Positions 62,111 to 64,000 of a stretch of 64,000 bases of DNA are shown one piece after another. Below the pieces are notes generated by a model, which saw nothing but the letters and a program-made list of their open reading frames with translations, did no database searches and had not been told where the DNA came from. Source of the DNA: Neodontobutis hainanensis (taxonomy: Eukaryota > Chordata > Actinopteri > Gobiiformes > Odontobutidae). The stretch's first letter is position 1; each line of letters starts with the position of its first letter. The DNA lies in the NCBI GenBank assembly GCA_024349245.1, contig JALDNG010000041.1, forward strand, positions 2,376,001 to 2,440,000, written 5' to 3'. The position numbers and the translations under genes are program-made.

Positions 62111-64000
62111 CTTGCATTCCAGTTTCTTCAGAGTGCAGCACAAGAATGATTAATAACTTTTTGCATTTACCTCTCATGCAATTTACAATAACATGCTAAA
62201 AATCTGCCCTCAGTTACATGATAATTGCAGAAAATGGATCCATTCGGAGCCATGTGGAGTTTCTGAAACCATCTCGTTGGGTTTGACAATCAGGGTTATC
62301 TTGATTGACCTCCTTGTTGTTCAAGTCATGCTCGAACAGCAAATATGTGTATTGAGACGCGCTGTTCCAAGCCACCCACAGACACTGAACAGGCCAGCGG
62401 TGACAGGAGCATAGCAAGACGAGCCCTGACAGGTCACAGCTTCTAACACGACGTGACACCTAATAAGTGGTGTTTTTCTCCGAGTAATGTGTTGGGCTAG
62501 CCTGAAGGCTATCCAAATAATAAGTGAGGAGAATTTCTGTGGCGAGAGATGAAAAAGTTTGGTAAAAGCACCTTAGAGAGATTTGCTCCCTCGAGCCTCC
62601 ATATTGTAATGTTTTGAGTAGCGTGGAAACCGTTCGGCCTACATCGTTTTGTTTGTACAATCTTTAAACACTCAGCCGCACTGACAGATAATTTCTATTT
62701 TGCTTAATTCTCCTCTTTGATTTTACGTTTACATGTCCTTACTACGATCTTGAAACACAAGGAACACATTTCTTTTAAGCATCATGTTTGAAACGATTCA
62801 TCATTATGGTTTTGTTTGTTGACTGTGAGTTTTATCCATTGACATTATTTTCCTGAGGCACATATCAGGCTGGCAGCTGGTCACGTCTTTGCAAAGATTC
62901 ACATGATTCAGACCCATGTGAATAGTGCTGCTTGTTGAGTCGAAGTGCTAAGGAGTAGTCTGTTTGTTATTTGGGGGAATTTTTGAAGAAAGCTCAAATA
63001 CATAAATGAGTAACATTAAGTGAATTGGATGGAGTGTTTAATTTATTTACCTGCGTCTCACTATTAAGACACATTTATGGGCAATATAATAAAAATGTAC
63101 AATAAAAATGGAATGATTGCATCCATGTAGGAATGCAATCTCTTTTCTAAGATATTGTAATAATTCAGCATTTTAATTATTCACTACAGACCCTTTTGAG
63201 AAGTCCTTTCTCATTTTTTCACTTCCCCTTGTCAGATACATTTAAATTCTATGTCTTCAGACAGCATAGTTACAATTCCCCTGTGGCTGCTCTGATCGAT
63301 GATTTCACTTTTACTTGGTAACCTTAGACTATTCTGCAGTCAGCAACATTACCTGCTTCCCTCTTCGGCTCTTTGAGTCCAGCTGGCACTTAGTCCACCT
63401 GACACAAGGGAGCTGAATATGAAATGCCTCTTGCTTTGTTTCCCTTTGCAGCTATTGTTGTCTCTGTGATTAGATTTGAGAGTGAAGTGCCTCGTAAGCC
63501 GATCTCTAGGTGGGGTGTAAGGCTGCCACCCTTCAGAAAGTACTTTGGCATCAAGCACAATTGTAGCTGAGTATATGGCTTCTGGCATGTGTTGTCTATA
63601 GATCCCACTGGTATTTTCAATGACTGGGCCATTTAAGCAGCAGCAATTTACAGGATTAAGATGACTACAATGACATTAAGAGACTCATAATGCAAAGTTT
63701 ACAACTGAATGGAAGATTTTGTGTTGCTTTTGATTGATACTAATTTGATTCAACAGAAATGCACAGAGCTTGTTGGTTGGAATATGCAGCCCCAACTCAC
63801 AACAAGTCTTTTGTAGTTTTTCTTGAGTGTTTTGTAGAGATATTTGGAGTTCTTGTTCACTTTTGCACTTGCATTGCGAGGGTAACCGTGTGCTTTTGAC
63901 ATTGACAGAGCTAACGTCAGCACTCCCAGTTTGGAGCATTTTATTGTGTAGATTTTACTTGATGTATGATAAAGAAATGATGTGTCCCTTCTTGCGTTTC

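Larger units (their letters stand above)
40761..64000. other. Intergenic DNA, no recognised gene (candidate gene desert)
   Basis: Over 23 kb without a coding exon I can identify on either strand. Contents worth noting are listed separately: an exon-like segment (40829-41050), a SINE-like fragment (54905-54990) and several blocks whose composition resembles conserved non-coding DNA. The remainder is ordinary AT-rich unique sequence. Confidence 0.65.

Overview
This is vertebrate nuclear DNA, most likely from a teleost fish. Its one clearly supported gene is the Mediator kinase-module subunit MED13L (med13l; the zebrafish gene has been called med13b), on the + strand. The gene is built from small exons with GT/AG introns. 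The surroundings are AT-rich, with long CA/TG and TA microsatellites and degraded repeats of kinds common in fish genomes (an L2-type LINE 3' end, a tRNA-SINE-like fragment, and copies of a 'GGGCTGGAGCCTATCCCAGC' type repeat). The species cannot be named from the sequence.

Layout. Positions 1-8490 are intron with no exon that I can find; the first coding exons (about 104 residues by comparison with human MED13L) lie upstream of the window. Positions 8491-29713 carry 28 coding exons whose phases join without a break into 1995 residues and a stop codon. The three 5' introns in view are long (at least 8.5 kb, 2.7 kb and 7.6 kb), while the last 26 exons are packed into 10.8 kb. The 3' UTR follows, with clustered AATAAA signals at 30532 and 30577 and possible longer isoforms. 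From about 32.7 kb to 64 kb no protein-coding gene is recognisable. In human, the 3' side of MED13L faces the large gene desert before TBX3, so this flank is most simply the start of the equivalent interval. It contains a 661-bp CA array, a roughly 700-bp ACTAAT-type array with a 37-bp higher-order repeat, a perfect 24-bp-stem hairpin, one exon-like open segment (40829-41050) and several unusually GC/CpG-rich or stop-poor blocks that are candidate conserved enhancers.

Function. MED13L joins CDK8/CDK19, cyclin C and MED12/MED12L to core Mediator and controls the Mediator-RNA polymerase II interaction. The visible protein keeps the N-terminal conserved region, the FBW7-type phosphodegron LTPPTSPE, the TPRTPRTPRG region, the Cys-rich segment and the C-terminal MID/PIWI-like region. 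Assignment to MED13L rather than MED13 rests on MED13L-type segments such as [16 protein letters not shown] and [14 protein letters not shown].

No new biological system was found. The most useful leads are the regulatory candidates in the desert, a NAGNAG acceptor and a short missing segment in med13l, a good CTCF-like motif in an intron, and the exon-like segment near 41 kb. All conservation claims are from memory or inference, because no alignment could be run.
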